From JAEUIX01 sp964611125 (GTDB lineage Bacteria; Planctomycetota; Phycisphaerae; Phycisphaerales; UBA1924): a DNA stretch of 64,000 nucleotides. Numbering within the stretch: the first letter of the stretch is position 1; each line of letters starts with the position of its first letter. The translations under genes and the position numbers were made by a program. The DNA is taken from NCBI GenBank assembly GCA_964611125.1, contig CAZSZO010000016.1, forward strand, positions 12,634 to 76,633, written 5' to 3'. The notes under the pieces are model-generated. The model was not told the DNA's origin and did not search any database. It worked only from the letters and a program-made list of their open reading frames with translations. Below, piece after piece: positions 35,106 through 44,588 of this stretch.

Positions 35106-36071
35106 ATGCTCGCCGCGACCGCACAGTCTCCTCCCGGGCCCCTCCCGCCCCCTCCCGCCCCCCCAGCCCCCGCGTCATCGCTCCTCGCCCAGCTTCGCCT
35201 GGCCGCGGGCGATATCAAGCTCGCGCACTCCGTCTTCGCCCTCCCCTTCGCCCTCCTCGCGGCGGTCCTCGCCCGCGACCCCGCGACGGCCTGGAGCGTC
35301 TTCGCCCTGCAAGGCCTGCTGGTCGTCGTCTGCATGGTCTTCGCCCGCTCGTGGGCGATGCTGGTCAACCGCCTGGCCGATGCCCGCTTCGACGCGCGCA
35401 ACCCCCGCACCTCCCGCCGGGCCGTCGCCTCCGGCGCCCTCCCCGCCCGCGCCGGCTGGCTGATCGCGCTGGCCTGCGCCGCCCTCTTCGTGCTCGCCGC
35501 GGCAGGCTTCTGGCTGCTCATGGCCAACCCCTGGCCGCTCCTGCTGGCCCTGCCCGTGCTCGGGTGGCTCGCGCTCTACTCCTACGCCAAGCGGTTCACC
35601 GCGCTCTGTCACGTGCTGCTGGGCACGGCCCTGGCCATCTCCCCTCTGGCCGCGGCCCTGGCGATCCGCCCCGCCGCGCTGGCCGAGGTTCCGGCCCTCT
35701 GGTGGCTCAGCGGCATGGTGGTGCTCTGGGTGGCGGGGTTCGATGTCATCTACGCCCTTCAGGATGTCGATTTCGATCGCACCACCGGCCTGTTCAGCAT
35801 CCCCTCGCGCCTGGGCGTCGAGGCGGCCCTCTGGCTCAGCCGATCCGCCCACCTGCTCGCCGCGTCGTGCCTCTGGCTCGCGTGGCGGGCCGAGCCGCGC
35901 TTCGGCCTTGTCTTCGCCGCCGCAGCCCTGCTCGCCTCGCTGCTGCTGGTCTACGAGCACATTCACCTCGCCCGGCGCGGCCGGGCGGGGCTCGAGATGG
36001 CCTTCTTCACCATCAACGGCGTCGTGTCCTGCGTCATCGGCGTGCTCGGCATCGTCGACTCGTTGCTCTGA
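35106..36071 (+). CDS. UbiA-family prenyltransferase (possibly MqnP of the futalosine menaquinone pathway)
   Basis: 321 residues, about nine membrane spans. It transfers a polyprenyl chain to an aromatic acceptor in quinone synthesis. The first Asp-rich motif is in NRLADARFDARNPRTSRR and the second in YALQDVDFDRTTGL. The C-terminal AFFTINGVVS fits the MqnP subgroup. A Pro-rich cytoplasmic tail (residues 5-25) precedes the first span. It is divergent from atpG. Confidence 0.85.
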   Translation: MLAATAQSPPGPLPPPPAPPAPASSLLAQLRLAAGDIKLAHSVFALPFALLAAVLARDPATAWSVFALQGLLVVVCMVFARSWAMLVNRLADARFDARNPRTSRRAVASGALPARAGWLIALACAALFVLAAAGFWLLMANPWPLLLALPVLGWLALYSYAKRFTALCHVLLGTALAISPLAAALAIRPAALAEVPALWWLSGMVVLWVAGFDVIYALQDVDFDRTTGLFSIPSRLGVEAALWLSRSAHLLAASCLWLAWRAEPRFGLVFAAAALLASLLLVYEHIHLARRGRAGLEMAFFTINGVVSCVIGVLGIVDSLL

Positions 36072-36101
36072 GCCGGGCGGACCCAGGCGGGCCAGAAACG
36101 C

Positions 36102-36127
36102 AACCGCCCGGTCTTCACCGGGCGGTT
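36102..36127 (+). terminator. GC-rich hairpin after the UbiA-family gene
   Basis: AACCGCCCGGT (36102-36112) pairs perfectly with ACCGGGCGGTT (36117-36127) around a CTTC loop, 31 bp after the stop codon. No T-run follows on either strand, so it may be a Rho-assisted or stability hairpin. It separates two convergent genes. Confidence 0.55.
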
Positions 36128-36227
36128 ACGAGGTTTGCGGTCCGCACAAGGTGCCCTCTCGTGCGGGCCGCGAGCAAGAATCAGGAGGCCGCGCGTCGCG
36201 GCGCGGCTTCTGAGTATCACAACCGCA

Positions 36228-39188
36228 TCACGGCGCGCACCCGCTGAAGTAGTCAACGATGTAGTCCGCGAGATCATCGGGATCGATCCGCAGGTCGTTG
36301 TTCCAGTCGCAGCGCATGTCCACCGGCTGCCCGAAGTACGCCTCGATGAACGACGACAGGTCGTCGGGGTCCAGCCCGCCGCTGGTGTCCCAGTCGGCCG
36401 GGCAGACGTCGATGGCGAACGGCTCAGCCCCGCGCAGGCCGTCATCGGCGCCGAAGACCAGGTGGTTGCGGGCCCACGCCCCCAGCACCGGGTTCGATGA
36501 CAGCCGGCCCCCGCGCACATCCGACACCAGCGTCGTGCCGTCCTCGGTTCCGTTGGTCCGCCAGATCTCCGCCCCGTGCTCGCCGTTGTCGGCGGTGAAG
36601 TACACCCAGTTCCCCACCCGCCGCAGCAGCGTGTTGGTCTGCGCGCTGGCGCCGATCGATGAGGGGCCCCGGGCCTGAATCTCCCGCACCAGCCGCGTGC
36701 CCTCGGGCGTGCCGTCGCTGGCCCACAGCTCGCGCCCGCCCGATCGCGTCACCGCCGTGAAGAACAGCGTCCGTCCCACCGACGCCGTGAACGTCCGGTC
36801 GATCGGGCCGATCACGCCTTGAGCCGCGCTCAACAGCGCGCCGCTGAAGCCGCCGCCGATGGCCGCCAGCAGCGTTGACGATGTCGGCTCCGCCGGCTGG
36901 AAAAAGATCCGCCCGTCGGCCACGCCCACGATCCGCATCCGCTGCCCCAGCAGCGAGACGGGCGTGAACGGCGACGGCTGCGACAGGTCCCGAGTCATGA
37001 TCACCGGCGTCCCGCCGAAGGTCACGTACAACGTCCGCCCCGTCCGCGCCAGCCCCGTGATCTCCGTCGCCCCGACCACCGAGCTCAGGTTCAGCACCCG
37101 CGGCGCCGCGCCCGTCAGCAGGTCCACGGCGTAGATCCCCCTGACGCCCTCGGGGTCCGCCCCCGCGACATACACCGTTCGCCCTTCGACCGGGAACTGA
37201 TTATCCAGACCGATCGCCTGCACCGTCACATGCTGCGCCAGCACCCGGGCGCCTCCCCCCGTCGGCGGCCCCGCCGGCCCGCCGTCGGCCACGCACAGGC
37301 GGTCGACGCCGCTGATCGTCGCCAGGAAGGCCAGTTGCCCCGCCGCGGGCGTCATCATCCGGGGCTGCGATCCCGCCTGCCCCGGGTTCAGATCACGGAC
37401 CAGGAAGGTCCCCCGCGCCGTGCCGTCGGTGCGATGCAGCTCCGAGCCGAAGGCGAGCGTCGACCCCGAGAAGTACACCACTCCGCCGACCGCCCGCACC
37501 CGCCCCGGCCCGCCGTCGGCCCCGCCGAACAGCGGCAGCACGCTGTTGGCCGCGCCGCTGGTGACGCACATCGCCCGACCCGGCCCCTCACCGGTCTGAG
37601 CCGTGAAGAACGCCAGATTCCCCGCCGCGACGAAGTCGGCCGGGGCCGAGCCTTGCGTCCGCTGCCCGCCGTTGATGTTCCGCAGCAGTTGCGTGCGCTC
37701 CGCCGTGCCGTCGCTGATGACCGGCTCGGCAGGTCCGCCCTGCTGGGTGCCGGCCCGCATCAACAGCCCCAGCGGGGTCGAGGTGAGCTGGCTCGGGTCC
37801 GACGACCGCACCGCGCCGCCCTCAACCCCGGGCAGCAGGTCGCGCAGCAGGGTTGTGGTCCCGGGCCTCCCCTCCGTGCGGTACAGCTCGCGCCCCTGCG
37901 GCCCCGCAGCCCCGAAGTAGACCGCGCCGTTGTGCGCCGCAAACGACCGCGGCAGCGAGCTTGCGTCCCCGGGCGCGAGATCCGCCAGCGCCAGTGTCCC
38001 GTCGACCGTGCCGTCGGTCACCCAGGGCTCCGTCCCGCCGGCCAGCGAGAAGCCTGAGAAATACACCAGTCCGTTCAGGCTCGCCAGGTTCGCTGGCGCG
38101 GTCGCCGGGCCGTACCCCGCCGCCTGGGCCAGCTGCACCGTTCCCGCCGCGGCGCCCGTCGTCCGCTGCAGCCCGCCGTCATGCACGAAGTACACCATCG
38201 TGCCGCGGTTGGGCGAACCCACGCTGAGCGTGGCGAACCACGGCGCCGGAGTCGTCGCCGTCGTCTCCGCCACCAGCGTCGGCCGCGCGCCCGCCTCGGT
38301 GCGGTACACCGCCCGCCGACCGTTTTCACCCCGGGCCGAGAAGATCACCGCCCCCTCGAGCTGGGTGAAGTTGGCCGGCTCCGATGACAGCGGGCCTGGC
38401 GCCAGGTTGGCGAGTTGGCTGGCCCCGCCCATATCGCCGTTGTAGATCCATGGCTCCAGGTCGGTGCTGCTCCGGCTCGCCGCGAAGTACACGTTCTGGC
38501 GGATCGCCGTCAGCGGGCCGAGCTGGCCCGCGCTGGTGAACTCCGCCACCCGCGTCAGCCCGAGCGTGCCCGTCAGATTGAACCGCCAGAGCTCCGGCCC
38601 CGTCGTGGAGCGAGAGATGAAGAACAGGCTGTCCCGCGCCCGCACCAGCGACTCAAGCACCGCCCCGGGCTGCGGCCCCTGGTTCGTGGTCCCGGTCAGC
38701 CGCACCGGTGTGTCGGCGAAGCCCGCCACCGGCGAGATTCGCCAGAGCTGCGTGCCCGTCGCGCCGTCGTCGGCCAGGAAGTACAGCGCCGGCGCTCCGC
38801 CCGTCACAGTTCCTTCCACCAGGTCGCGCGGGGAGCCCCCGACATGCCCCGGCCCGATCGACGCCGCCAGAGTCGTCCCGTCGCTCGTCCCATCGGTGCT
38901 CCACAGCTCCACGCCCTCCGACGGTGTGAATGCCGGGAAGTACACCCGGTTTGGCGCGCCAGTCTGCGACAGCACCGCCACCCGCACGAACGGGCCCGGC
39001 GCCGAGCCGCCCTCAACGGCCGGCGCCTGGCGAAGGTCGCTCAGCAATGAGGCGTCCACCAACTGGGCCTGCGCAGGCGCGAGCCCGCCTAGACACCCGA
39101 CCCCCCCCAGAAGCCCCGCGGCCATGTGGAGGCTCCAGCGAAGACTCCCGGTGGAGACGTTGAACCGGCGACGATGCGTGGGCTGCAT
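36228..39188 (-). CDS. ELWxxDGT-repeat secreted protein with GC-type dockerin
   Basis: 986 residues, starting at 39188 with AGGAG 7 nt upstream. A long signal peptide (to about residue 40, GLAPAQAQ). The body has at least six ELWxxDGTxxGT repeats (for example ELWSTDGTSDGT, ELHRTDGTARGT, ELWASDGTPEGT, EIWRTNGTEDGT) that form a beta-propeller-like fold. The C-terminal ~55 residues are two dockerin repeats (CPADWDTSGGLDPDDLSSFI, CDWNNDLRIDPDDLADYI) ending SGCAP. It is probably displayed on the surface. The 5' leader contains an imperfect hairpin (39210-39244). Confidence 0.88.
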   Translation of the reverse strand: MQPTHRRRFNVSTGSLRWSLHMAAGLLGGVGCLGGLAPAQAQLVDASLLSDLRQAPAVEGGSAPGPFVRVAVLSQTGAPNRVYFPAFTPSEGVELWSTDGTSDGTTLAASIGPGHVGGSPRDLVEGTVTGGAPALYFLADDGATGTQLWRISPVAGFADTPVRLTGTTNQGPQPGAVLESLVRARDSLFFISRSTTGPELWRFNLTGTLGLTRVAEFTSAGQLGPLTAIRQNVYFAASRSSTDLEPWIYNGDMGGASQLANLAPGPLSSEPANFTQLEGAVIFSARGENGRRAVYRTEAGARPTLVAETTATTPAPWFATLSVGSPNRGTMVYFVHDGGLQRTTGAAAGTVQLAQAAGYGPATAPANLASLNGLVYFSGFSLAGGTEPWVTDGTVDGTLALADLAPGDASSLPRSFAAHNGAVYFGAAGPQGRELYRTEGRPGTTTLLRDLLPGVEGGAVRSSDPSQLTSTPLGLLMRAGTQQGGPAEPVISDGTAERTQLLRNINGGQRTQGSAPADFVAAGNLAFFTAQTGEGPGRAMCVTSGAANSVLPLFGGADGGPGRVRAVGGVVYFSGSTLAFGSELHRTDGTARGTFLVRDLNPGQAGSQPRMMTPAAGQLAFLATISGVDRLCVADGGPAGPPTGGGARVLAQHVTVQAIGLDNQFPVEGRTVYVAGADPEGVRGIYAVDLLTGAAPRVLNLSSVVGATEITGLARTGRTLYVTFGGTPVIMTRDLSQPSPFTPVSLLGQRMRIVGVADGRIFFQPAEPTSSTLLAAIGGGFSGALLSAAQGVIGPIDRTFTASVGRTLFFTAVTRSGGRELWASDGTPEGTRLVREIQARGPSSIGASAQTNTLLRRVGNWVYFTADNGEHGAEIWRTNGTEDGTTLVSDVRGGRLSSNPVLGAWARNHLVFGADDGLRGAEPFAIDVCPADWDTSGGLDPDDLSSFIEAYFGQPVDMRCDWNNDLRIDPDDLADYIVDYFSGCAP

Positions 39189-39531
39189 AACGACGCTCCT
39201 GAACTTGGTCCCTGCGCAGGCGCCACCGTGGCGATATCGCAGGGAAGGTGAACCATTCAGATAGCTGACCCCAGCGAGTAATGACCGCACAGCGTGCATG
39301 CCGAGTGGCAGGTCAGTCGGTCCGAGAGTCCGACGCCTTTCCATACCGCGCCCGGCCCGGCCCTGTTGCGACGATCTGCCCAAGTTCGCCGCCTTGATCC
39401 GCCCTGCACACTCGGCGCAGCACACCGCCTGGTCCGTCACTCAAAGTCGAGTGAGAACGCAACCCCCAGCCACGTCATGACTTACTGCCCCCCCGGCGCC
39501 TCCGCCCCGCCCCCCCCGTTCATCCGCCTGT
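39189..39531. other. Intergenic region upstream of the ELWxxDGT protein
   Basis: 343 bp. It holds the ribosome site of the dockerin gene and a stem-loop (CCCTGCG at 39210-39216, CGCAGGG at 39238-39244, inner arm GCCAC/GTGGC) in its leader. The rest is featureless; no tRNA or convincing ORF was seen. The part near 39484-39525 contains C-runs. Confidence 0.5.
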
Positions 39532-40305
39532 TCACCCGCCGGCAGGGCGCACTTTCACAGTCTGGGTTGTCCCGGCCTCTGGCGCCATGGGTTCGGCCTC
39601 GGGGAGGCCCACCGCCGGGTCCCCGACAGGCCCGCCCTCCGGCGTCCCATCCAGTGGCGGCAACTCCACCGGCTTCTCCGGAGCCGCCGGACGGGTCTTG
39701 CCTTCGTACCCCGGCGTGAGGTAGTGGTTCGCCGGGACCTCAAACGACCCCACCGCCCACACCTGGTGCGCGTACACGCTGTAGCTCCCGATTCCCGAGC
39801 GCAGCTTCACCGTGATGCACTGGTACAGCGTCTGCCCACCCGGCGCATCGCCCAGTTGCGTCGCCGGCCGGAAAATGTCCACCGTGGCGTACAGACCGCG
39901 CGTCCACACCCTGGCCACGTGGTAGACCGGAAGTTCAGCATTCCCCTCCACCAGCACCTCGGCATAGGGCCCGACGTTGCGGCACACATAGTCCGCCACG
40001 TCCCGCCGCGTACCCACCGGCAGGCTGACCGCCATTCGGGGGCGGTCTTTCCCCACATCCAGCCGGTCCATTCCCGGCGGATACCGCAGCGCCACCCACT
40101 GCAGCGCCGTCGCCATCGCCTGCGGCACCGGCGGTGAATTCGGATTCTCAAACGCCCCCACCGCGCCGTGCACCGGCTCAACGTTGTTGTGCCCAATGCA
40201 CCCGCCCAAACCCGCCAGCCCTCCGAATGCAAGCGCAAAGCCTCCCGCAAGCAGGGTGGTGGCAAGCACGCGGGGCCGCGCGGGCGATGGCTGATGCAGG
40301 GTCAT
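39532..40305 (-). CDS. Lipoprotein of unknown function
   Basis: 257 residues. The signal peptide ends in a lipobox (LAGLGGC at about residue 36). The mature part includes MATALQWVALRYPPG, AVSLPVGTRRDVADYVCRNVG, a VYHVARVWTRGLYATVDIFRPA strand run, and a Pro/Glu-rich tail. No recognised domain. The start is at the ATG at 40305. It is divergent from the xylose-isomerase-like gene. Confidence 0.6.
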   Translation of the reverse strand: MTLHQPSPARPRVLATTLLAGGFALAFGGLAGLGGCIGHNNVEPVHGAVGAFENPNSPPVPQAMATALQWVALRYPPGMDRLDVGKDRPRMAVSLPVGTRRDVADYVCRNVGPYAEVLVEGNAELPVYHVARVWTRGLYATVDIFRPATQLGDAPGGQTLYQCITVKLRSGIGSYSVYAHQVWAVGSFEVPANHYLTPGYEGKTRPAAPEKPVELPPLDGTPEGGPVGDPAVGLPEAEPMAPEAGTTQTVKVRPAGG

Positions 40306-40495
40306 GGGATGCACTCCGATCGATGGGGGCGAGGCCGGCTCAGACCAGGCAAGGGCGGAAGCCCGCCCGGGCAAGCACTTTAGGTGGGGATCGGCCCGCC
40401 TCCGCCGGCGCGATGAACAAATCAGCCGGGCTTCCTCGCCAGTATCCTGACCCGCGACACTTTGGCCCATCGCGCCCCCATCGCCCGGAGCCCCC

Positions 40496-41644
40496 ATGCC
40501 CCTCGCCGACCTCCGTCCCCAGGCGTTCACTGGCCGCTCGCACCAGCAGACCCTTGACCACCTTCGCACCTTCGAGCTCGACCTGAAGTTCTCCGCCGGG
40601 GTCTGGTTCCTCTCGCCCGCCGCCAGCCGATTTCACGCCAAGTACTCTGCCGACCTCTCGATCGAGCAGCGGCTAGACCTCGCCGGCGAGCTCGCCAAGG
40701 ACGGCCTCCGCGGGATCGAGGCCCACTACCCCAACGAAATCAATGAGGACAACCTCGGCCTGTGGACCAGTTTCTCCCAGGCCACTGGCATCAAGGTGCT
40801 GACGGTCATTCCGCTGCTGTTTTACGACGCCGCGTTCGAGTTCGGGTCGCTTTCCAACCCCGATCCTGCGGTCCGCGCGCTGGCCATCGAGCGCACCAGG
40901 GGCGCCCTGGCCCTCAACCGCCGCCTCGACACCGACTTTGCGATCGTCTGGCCCGGGATCGACGGGTACGAATTGGGATTCGGCCTTGATTTCTGCGCCG
41001 CCCGCCGCCGCTTTGCCGAGGGCCTCGCCGAGGCGATGGACAGCGTCCCGGGCGTGCGGGTCGCCTTCGAACCCAAGCCCTACGAGCCCCGCGGCCACAT
41101 CCTCTACGGCACCACCCCCGAGGGCGTCCTGCTCGGCCGGGATGTCGAGGCGATGCTCCGGGCTCCCGAGAACCGCGCGCTCCTGAAGGAGGGCCACGCC
41201 CTCTGCTGCATGAACCCCGAAGTCGGCCACGTGCTGATGGGCTTTGAGGATCTCGCCTACGCGTACTCCTGGCCCCTCGGCGAAGGCCGCCTGGCCCACA
41301 CCCACTGGAACAGCCAGCCCCTGGGCAACTACGACCAGGATCTGGGTGTCGGCAGCATCTCCCCCGAACTGGTTGAGGGCTTGCTCTATACCCTCAAGCT
41401 CCATGCCTACCGCGGCTACTTCGGCATCGACATCAACCCCGAGCGCACCCCGGTCGACATCGCGCTGCGCAACTCTTTCGACGCCCTCCGGGCCGCCAAC
41501 GACCGCGTCAACGCCCTCGACCATGAGTCGATCCTGGCCGCGCACGCGCGCCCCGCGGCCAGTCGGGGCTGGCTGGAGGGGTACCTCACGCGCGTGCGTG
41601 CGAGCCGGCCCGAGCGGCTCTCCCCCTGGCCCCGCCTGGTGTAG
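40496..41644 (+). CDS. Xylose-isomerase-like TIM-barrel enzyme
   Basis: 382 residues. Resembles the xylose isomerase/sugar epimerase TIM-barrel superfamily: FAIVWPGIDGYELGFG, metal-ligand Glu in VAFEPKPYEPRG, CCMNPEVGHVLMG, HTHWNSQPLGNYDQDLGVG and GIDINPER with metal-binding acid residues. It likely interconverts an aldose and a ketose; the natural sugar is not predictable. It is followed 32 bp later by an aminotransferase gene on the same strand. Confidence 0.75.
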   Translation: MPLADLRPQAFTGRSHQQTLDHLRTFELDLKFSAGVWFLSPAASRFHAKYSADLSIEQRLDLAGELAKDGLRGIEAHYPNEINEDNLGLWTSFSQATGIKVLTVIPLLFYDAAFEFGSLSNPDPAVRALAIERTRGALALNRRLDTDFAIVWPGIDGYELGFGLDFCAARRRFAEGLAEAMDSVPGVRVAFEPKPYEPRGHILYGTTPEGVLLGRDVEAMLRAPENRALLKEGHALCCMNPEVGHVLMGFEDLAYAYSWPLGEGRLAHTHWNSQPLGNYDQDLGVGSISPELVEGLLYTLKLHAYRGYFGIDINPERTPVDIALRNSFDALRAANDRVNALDHESILAAHARPAASRGWLEGYLTRVRASRPERLSPWPRLV

Positions 41645-41676
41645 GTCCCGCGGCCGGCGGCTCTACGCTCCCCGCT

Positions 41677-42705
41677 ATGGCGACAGTCTTTCTCAGCGGC
41701 GCCTTCCTCGACACTGAGCGCGATCGCGTCCTGGTTTCGGCCTTTGACGCGGGTTTACAGCATGGTGTCGGGCTGTTTGAGACGCTCCTGGGCGGTGTCG
41801 GCCCCGCTGGCGACCCCTGGGCCCTCCACCTCGATGAGCACCTCGACCGCCTCGCCGGGTCGGCCAAGGCCCTAGGCCTGTCGGATTCACTTCGCACCGG
41901 CGCCCTGGGTGAAGCGGTGCTCGAGACCCTCCGCCGCAGCGGCCTGGAACGGGCCCGCGTCCGCCTGACCGTCACCGGGGGCGACCTGAACATGCTCGCC
42001 GCGGCCAAGGCCTCCGCCGCTGGCGCCCCCCCGGGGGCGGGGCGCGCTCAGGAGCCCACGATCCTCATCGTCGCCCAGCCGGCGACCCAGTACCCCCCGG
42101 CGATGATCCAGCGGGGTGTCGGCGTCAGCGTCGCTGACGGCCGGGTGAACCCGCTGGACCCCTTCGCCAGCCACAAGACGCTGAACTACTGGTGGCGCCT
42201 GCGCGAGTTGCAGCTGGCCGGCGCCAAGAACGCCGCCGAGGCGCTTGTGTTCACCGTGTCAAACCACCTCGCCGGCGGGTGCGTCAGCAGCGCCCTGCTG
42301 GTGAAGGACGGCCTCGTGCTCGCCCCCATCGCCCGAGGCGAAGAGGAAGACGTCGCCCACGCCCATGCACCTGCATCCGAGCGCCCCGGCGAAGGCGGCG
42401 AGCGGGCAAGTGGGGGCGGGCTCCGATCCGCGGCGGTCCTGCCCAGCCCCGTGCTGCCCGGGGTCACCCGGGCCGAGATGCTCCACGCGGCCCAAGGGGC
42501 CGGGATGCAGGTTCGCCGCCGCATGCTGACCATCAGCGATGTGCTCGGGGCCGACGAAGTCCTGCTGACCAACAGCTCATGGGGGGTGCTGCCCGTGGTG
42601 CGTGTCGAGGGCGCCACCATCGGCCTCGGCGAGCCCGGCCCGGTCGGGCGACAGCTCGCCGCGGCGTGGTCCCGCCAGATCGGCGAGGCGGCTGAGTTGA
42701 CCTGA
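41677..42705 (+). CDS. Class IV aminotransferase / aminodeoxychorismate lyase-like protein
   Basis: 342 residues. PLP fold type IV: SAFDAGLQHGVGLFETLLG, the PLP lysine in ASHKTLNYWWR, then EALVFTVSNHLAGGCVSSALLVKDG and PGVTRAEMLHAA. A Gly/Ala-rich insert near 120-125 and a larger Ala/Glu-rich insert near 225-255 are unusual. It could be an aminodeoxychorismate lyase (PabC) or a D-amino-acid/branched-chain aminotransferase. It is followed 17 bp later by a lipoprotein gene. Confidence 0.8.
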   Translation: MATVFLSGAFLDTERDRVLVSAFDAGLQHGVGLFETLLGGVGPAGDPWALHLDEHLDRLAGSAKALGLSDSLRTGALGEAVLETLRRSGLERARVRLTVTGGDLNMLAAAKASAAGAPPGAGRAQEPTILIVAQPATQYPPAMIQRGVGVSVADGRVNPLDPFASHKTLNYWWRLRELQLAGAKNAAEALVFTVSNHLAGGCVSSALLVKDGLVLAPIARGEEEDVAHAHAPASERPGEGGERASGGGLRSAAVLPSPVLPGVTRAEMLHAAQGAGMQVRRRMLTISDVLGADEVLLTNSSWGVLPVVRVEGATIGLGEPGPVGRQLAAAWSRQIGEAAELT

Positions 42706-42722
42706 CCTGCTAAGCTCTCGGC

Positions 42723-43400
42723 ATGACCGTGTTGAGCCTCCCAGAACGCGCACTGAGGACCGCCCTCACCCTCGGTTTCGTGATGGCCTTGGCGGCCCAG
42801 GCGGCCCTGGCCACCCTGCTTGGCGGCTGCGCTGCGCCCGCCCCAGTGGTTACCGAGGCCCGCGTCGAAGCCAGTTCGTACCTGCCGACCTTCGCCGCGG
42901 CCCGCGTCGTGCTGCGCGAGACCGATTTCCAGATCGATCGCGTGGACGCCTACAGCGGCGTCATCACAACCAAGACCAAGACCACCGGCGGCGCCGGGAC
43001 GCCCTGGGATCGCGAGCAGTCGACCGTGGCCCAGGAGTTTGAGGATCTTTTCAACCGCGATGCCCGGGTGGCGCGGGTGACCTTTGAACCTGCGGACGCG
43101 TCGGCCCGGGCCGAAGCGGCGGAGGGCCGCGTCGACCTGCGCGACGCCAAGGGGCCCCTGATCATGCGCGTGGAGGTCACGCTGCTGCGGCGGCAGCGCC
43201 CGGGCTGGCGGCTGCAGACCCAGGCGATCAGGGCCAGTTCGCGCGCCAGCGACCCGGAACTTGCCGCCCGCGGGATGGAGCCGTCCTACGACGTCGCCAT
43301 CGACCAGGACCTGCTGCTCGCGGCGCGGATTGTCGAGGAGGTGCTCGACCGCGTCCGCACGGGCGCCCCGGCGAGCGGCGACGAGCCAGCCAGGCCCTAA
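42723..43400 (+). CDS. Lipoprotein of unknown function
   Basis: 225 residues. Signal peptide with lipobox LLGGCAAP (Cys at about residue 37). The mature part has a motif-like stretch AARVVLRETDFQIDRVDAYSGVITTKTKTTGG and a conserved-looking region IMRVEVTLLRRQRPGWRLQ, suggesting an LPS-assembly-lipoprotein-like alpha/beta domain. I recognise no family with confidence. It is the third gene of a same-strand run. Confidence 0.65.
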   Translation: MTVLSLPERALRTALTLGFVMALAAQAALATLLGGCAAPAPVVTEARVEASSYLPTFAAARVVLRETDFQIDRVDAYSGVITTKTKTTGGAGTPWDREQSTVAQEFEDLFNRDARVARVTFEPADASARAEAAEGRVDLRDAKGPLIMRVEVTLLRRQRPGWRLQTQAIRASSRASDPELAARGMEPSYDVAIDQDLLLAARIVEEVLDRVRTGAPASGDEPARP

Positions 43401-43440
43401 ACGAAACGGGCCCTGAACGGGCCCTGAGCTGGCCCCGCGG

Positions 43441-43472
43441 CGATAGCTCGGCGGCGATAGCTCGGCGGCGAT
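43441..43472. repeat. Short 14-bp tandem repeat
   Basis: Two and a quarter copies of CGATAGCTCGGCGG, beginning at 43441, between two convergent genes. Just upstream, GGGCCC occurs twice (about 43428-43444), giving hairpin potential that may serve as a terminator. Confidence 0.55.
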
Positions 43473-43512
43473 CACGCAGCTGACGCTCAGTCTGGGTCGG
43501 CTACTTGCGGCC

Positions 43513-44481
43513 TCAGTGCGTGCCGTTGTTCGCGACCGGACCGTTGTTGATCGTCATGTTCGGGGTGATCGAACCCAGAATCGCCGGGTGACCGCCGTTG
43601 AGCCCGACGTTCACCGACGGGTCCAGGGGATGGTGGTCTTCGCCGTCGTCGATATCAGGGCTGCCGGTCTCCGCCTCGGCCACCAGGGGGCCGAGGTGGC
43701 CCAGGGCTCGCGCCACCAGTTGGCCGCGATTGCTCGCCCCGAGCTTGCGGTGGAGCGACTTCACGTGATCGTGCACGGTGTAGATGCTGCGGTGCAGATC
43801 GCCGGCGATCTGGGGCACCTTCTTCCCCGAGACGAGCTTCCACAGGATCGTCTCTTCGCGCGGGGTCAGCCAGTTGTGCTTGTCGGCCGGCTCGGCGCCG
43901 ATGGCGTTGAGATAGCGGCTGGCGATCTGCGGCAGCAGCACTTCCAGAACCGTGGTGTGGCGGATCAGCTCCTCCGCGGGGCAGTTCACCATCGCGAGCT
44001 CGATCACCAGCACCCGCTCGGGGTGACGGGCGCCCAACTGCACCGCGCCGATGATCAGGTCGCAGTTGGCCAGCGCGTCCCACCGCTTGTTCACGCCCGT
44101 CGCCGAGCGACGAGACACCGCGGGAACCGGCTTCATCGTGCCGACCCAGCACTCGTTGACGGCCAGAGGCTTGAGGTCCCAGCCGATCCAGTCGCCCGCG
44201 GCGACGCTGGCTCGGGCCTGCTCCAGGTTGAGAGGCGATGCTGGCGTCCCCGCAATGGCCTTGGCGTCATCGGTCTCGCCGCACCACGCAGCGCCGACGT
44301 TCTCCAGATGCAGCACCGTGGCCCGCCGGTCAAGCTGACCGACAGCGACCATGGCGCCCGAGGGCGAATGGGCCTTGGTGATGGCCGCGGCGGCCCGGTC
44401 ACACCAGTCCAGCACAGCCACGCCGGGCAGCTGGCAGATAGACTCCATCAATCGACTCGTGATCTGAGCAATGGCTTTCAT
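43513..44481 (-). CDS. LuxR-type HTH transcriptional regulator
   Basis: 322 residues. The N-terminal 190 residues are an unrecognised sensor-like region (MVAVGQLDRRATVLHLENVG, RVLVIELAMVNCPAEELIRHT). Residues 200-260 are a LuxR-type helix-turn-helix: WLTPREETILWKLVSGKKVPQIAGDLHRSIYTVHDHVKSLHRKLGASNRGQL. The tail (after 265) is acidic then Asn/Pro-rich. It probably controls its own promoter or the lipoprotein gene across the gap, where four direct repeats occur. Confidence 0.8.
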   Translation of the reverse strand: MKAIAQITSRLMESICQLPGVAVLDWCDRAAAAITKAHSPSGAMVAVGQLDRRATVLHLENVGAAWCGETDDAKAIAGTPASPLNLEQARASVAAGDWIGWDLKPLAVNECWVGTMKPVPAVSRRSATGVNKRWDALANCDLIIGAVQLGARHPERVLVIELAMVNCPAEELIRHTTVLEVLLPQIASRYLNAIGAEPADKHNWLTPREETILWKLVSGKKVPQIAGDLHRSIYTVHDHVKSLHRKLGASNRGQLVARALGHLGPLVAEAETGSPDIDDGEDHHPLDPSVNVGLNGGHPAILGSITPNMTINNGPVANNGTH

Positions 44482-44520
44482 GGTTCAATTCCTCCGCCCC
44501 GGGCAATGGGCTTCCCCACA

Positions 44521-44588
44521 AATGGTGGGGTTCACTCATTCGTGGGGCCAATCCCTCAATTCGTGGAGGGTTGATGGATTGTGTGGGA
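44521..44588. promoter_or_regulatory. Four phased direct repeats upstream of the LuxR-type gene
   Basis: AATGGTGGGG (44521), ATTCGTGGGG (44538), ATTCGTGGAG (44559) and ATTGTGTGGG (44578) are related 10-mers whose starts are 17, 21 and 19 bp apart, about two helical turns, so all lie on one face of the DNA. They begin 40 bp upstream of the regulator's start codon. The regulator binding here is inference. Confidence 0.45.
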
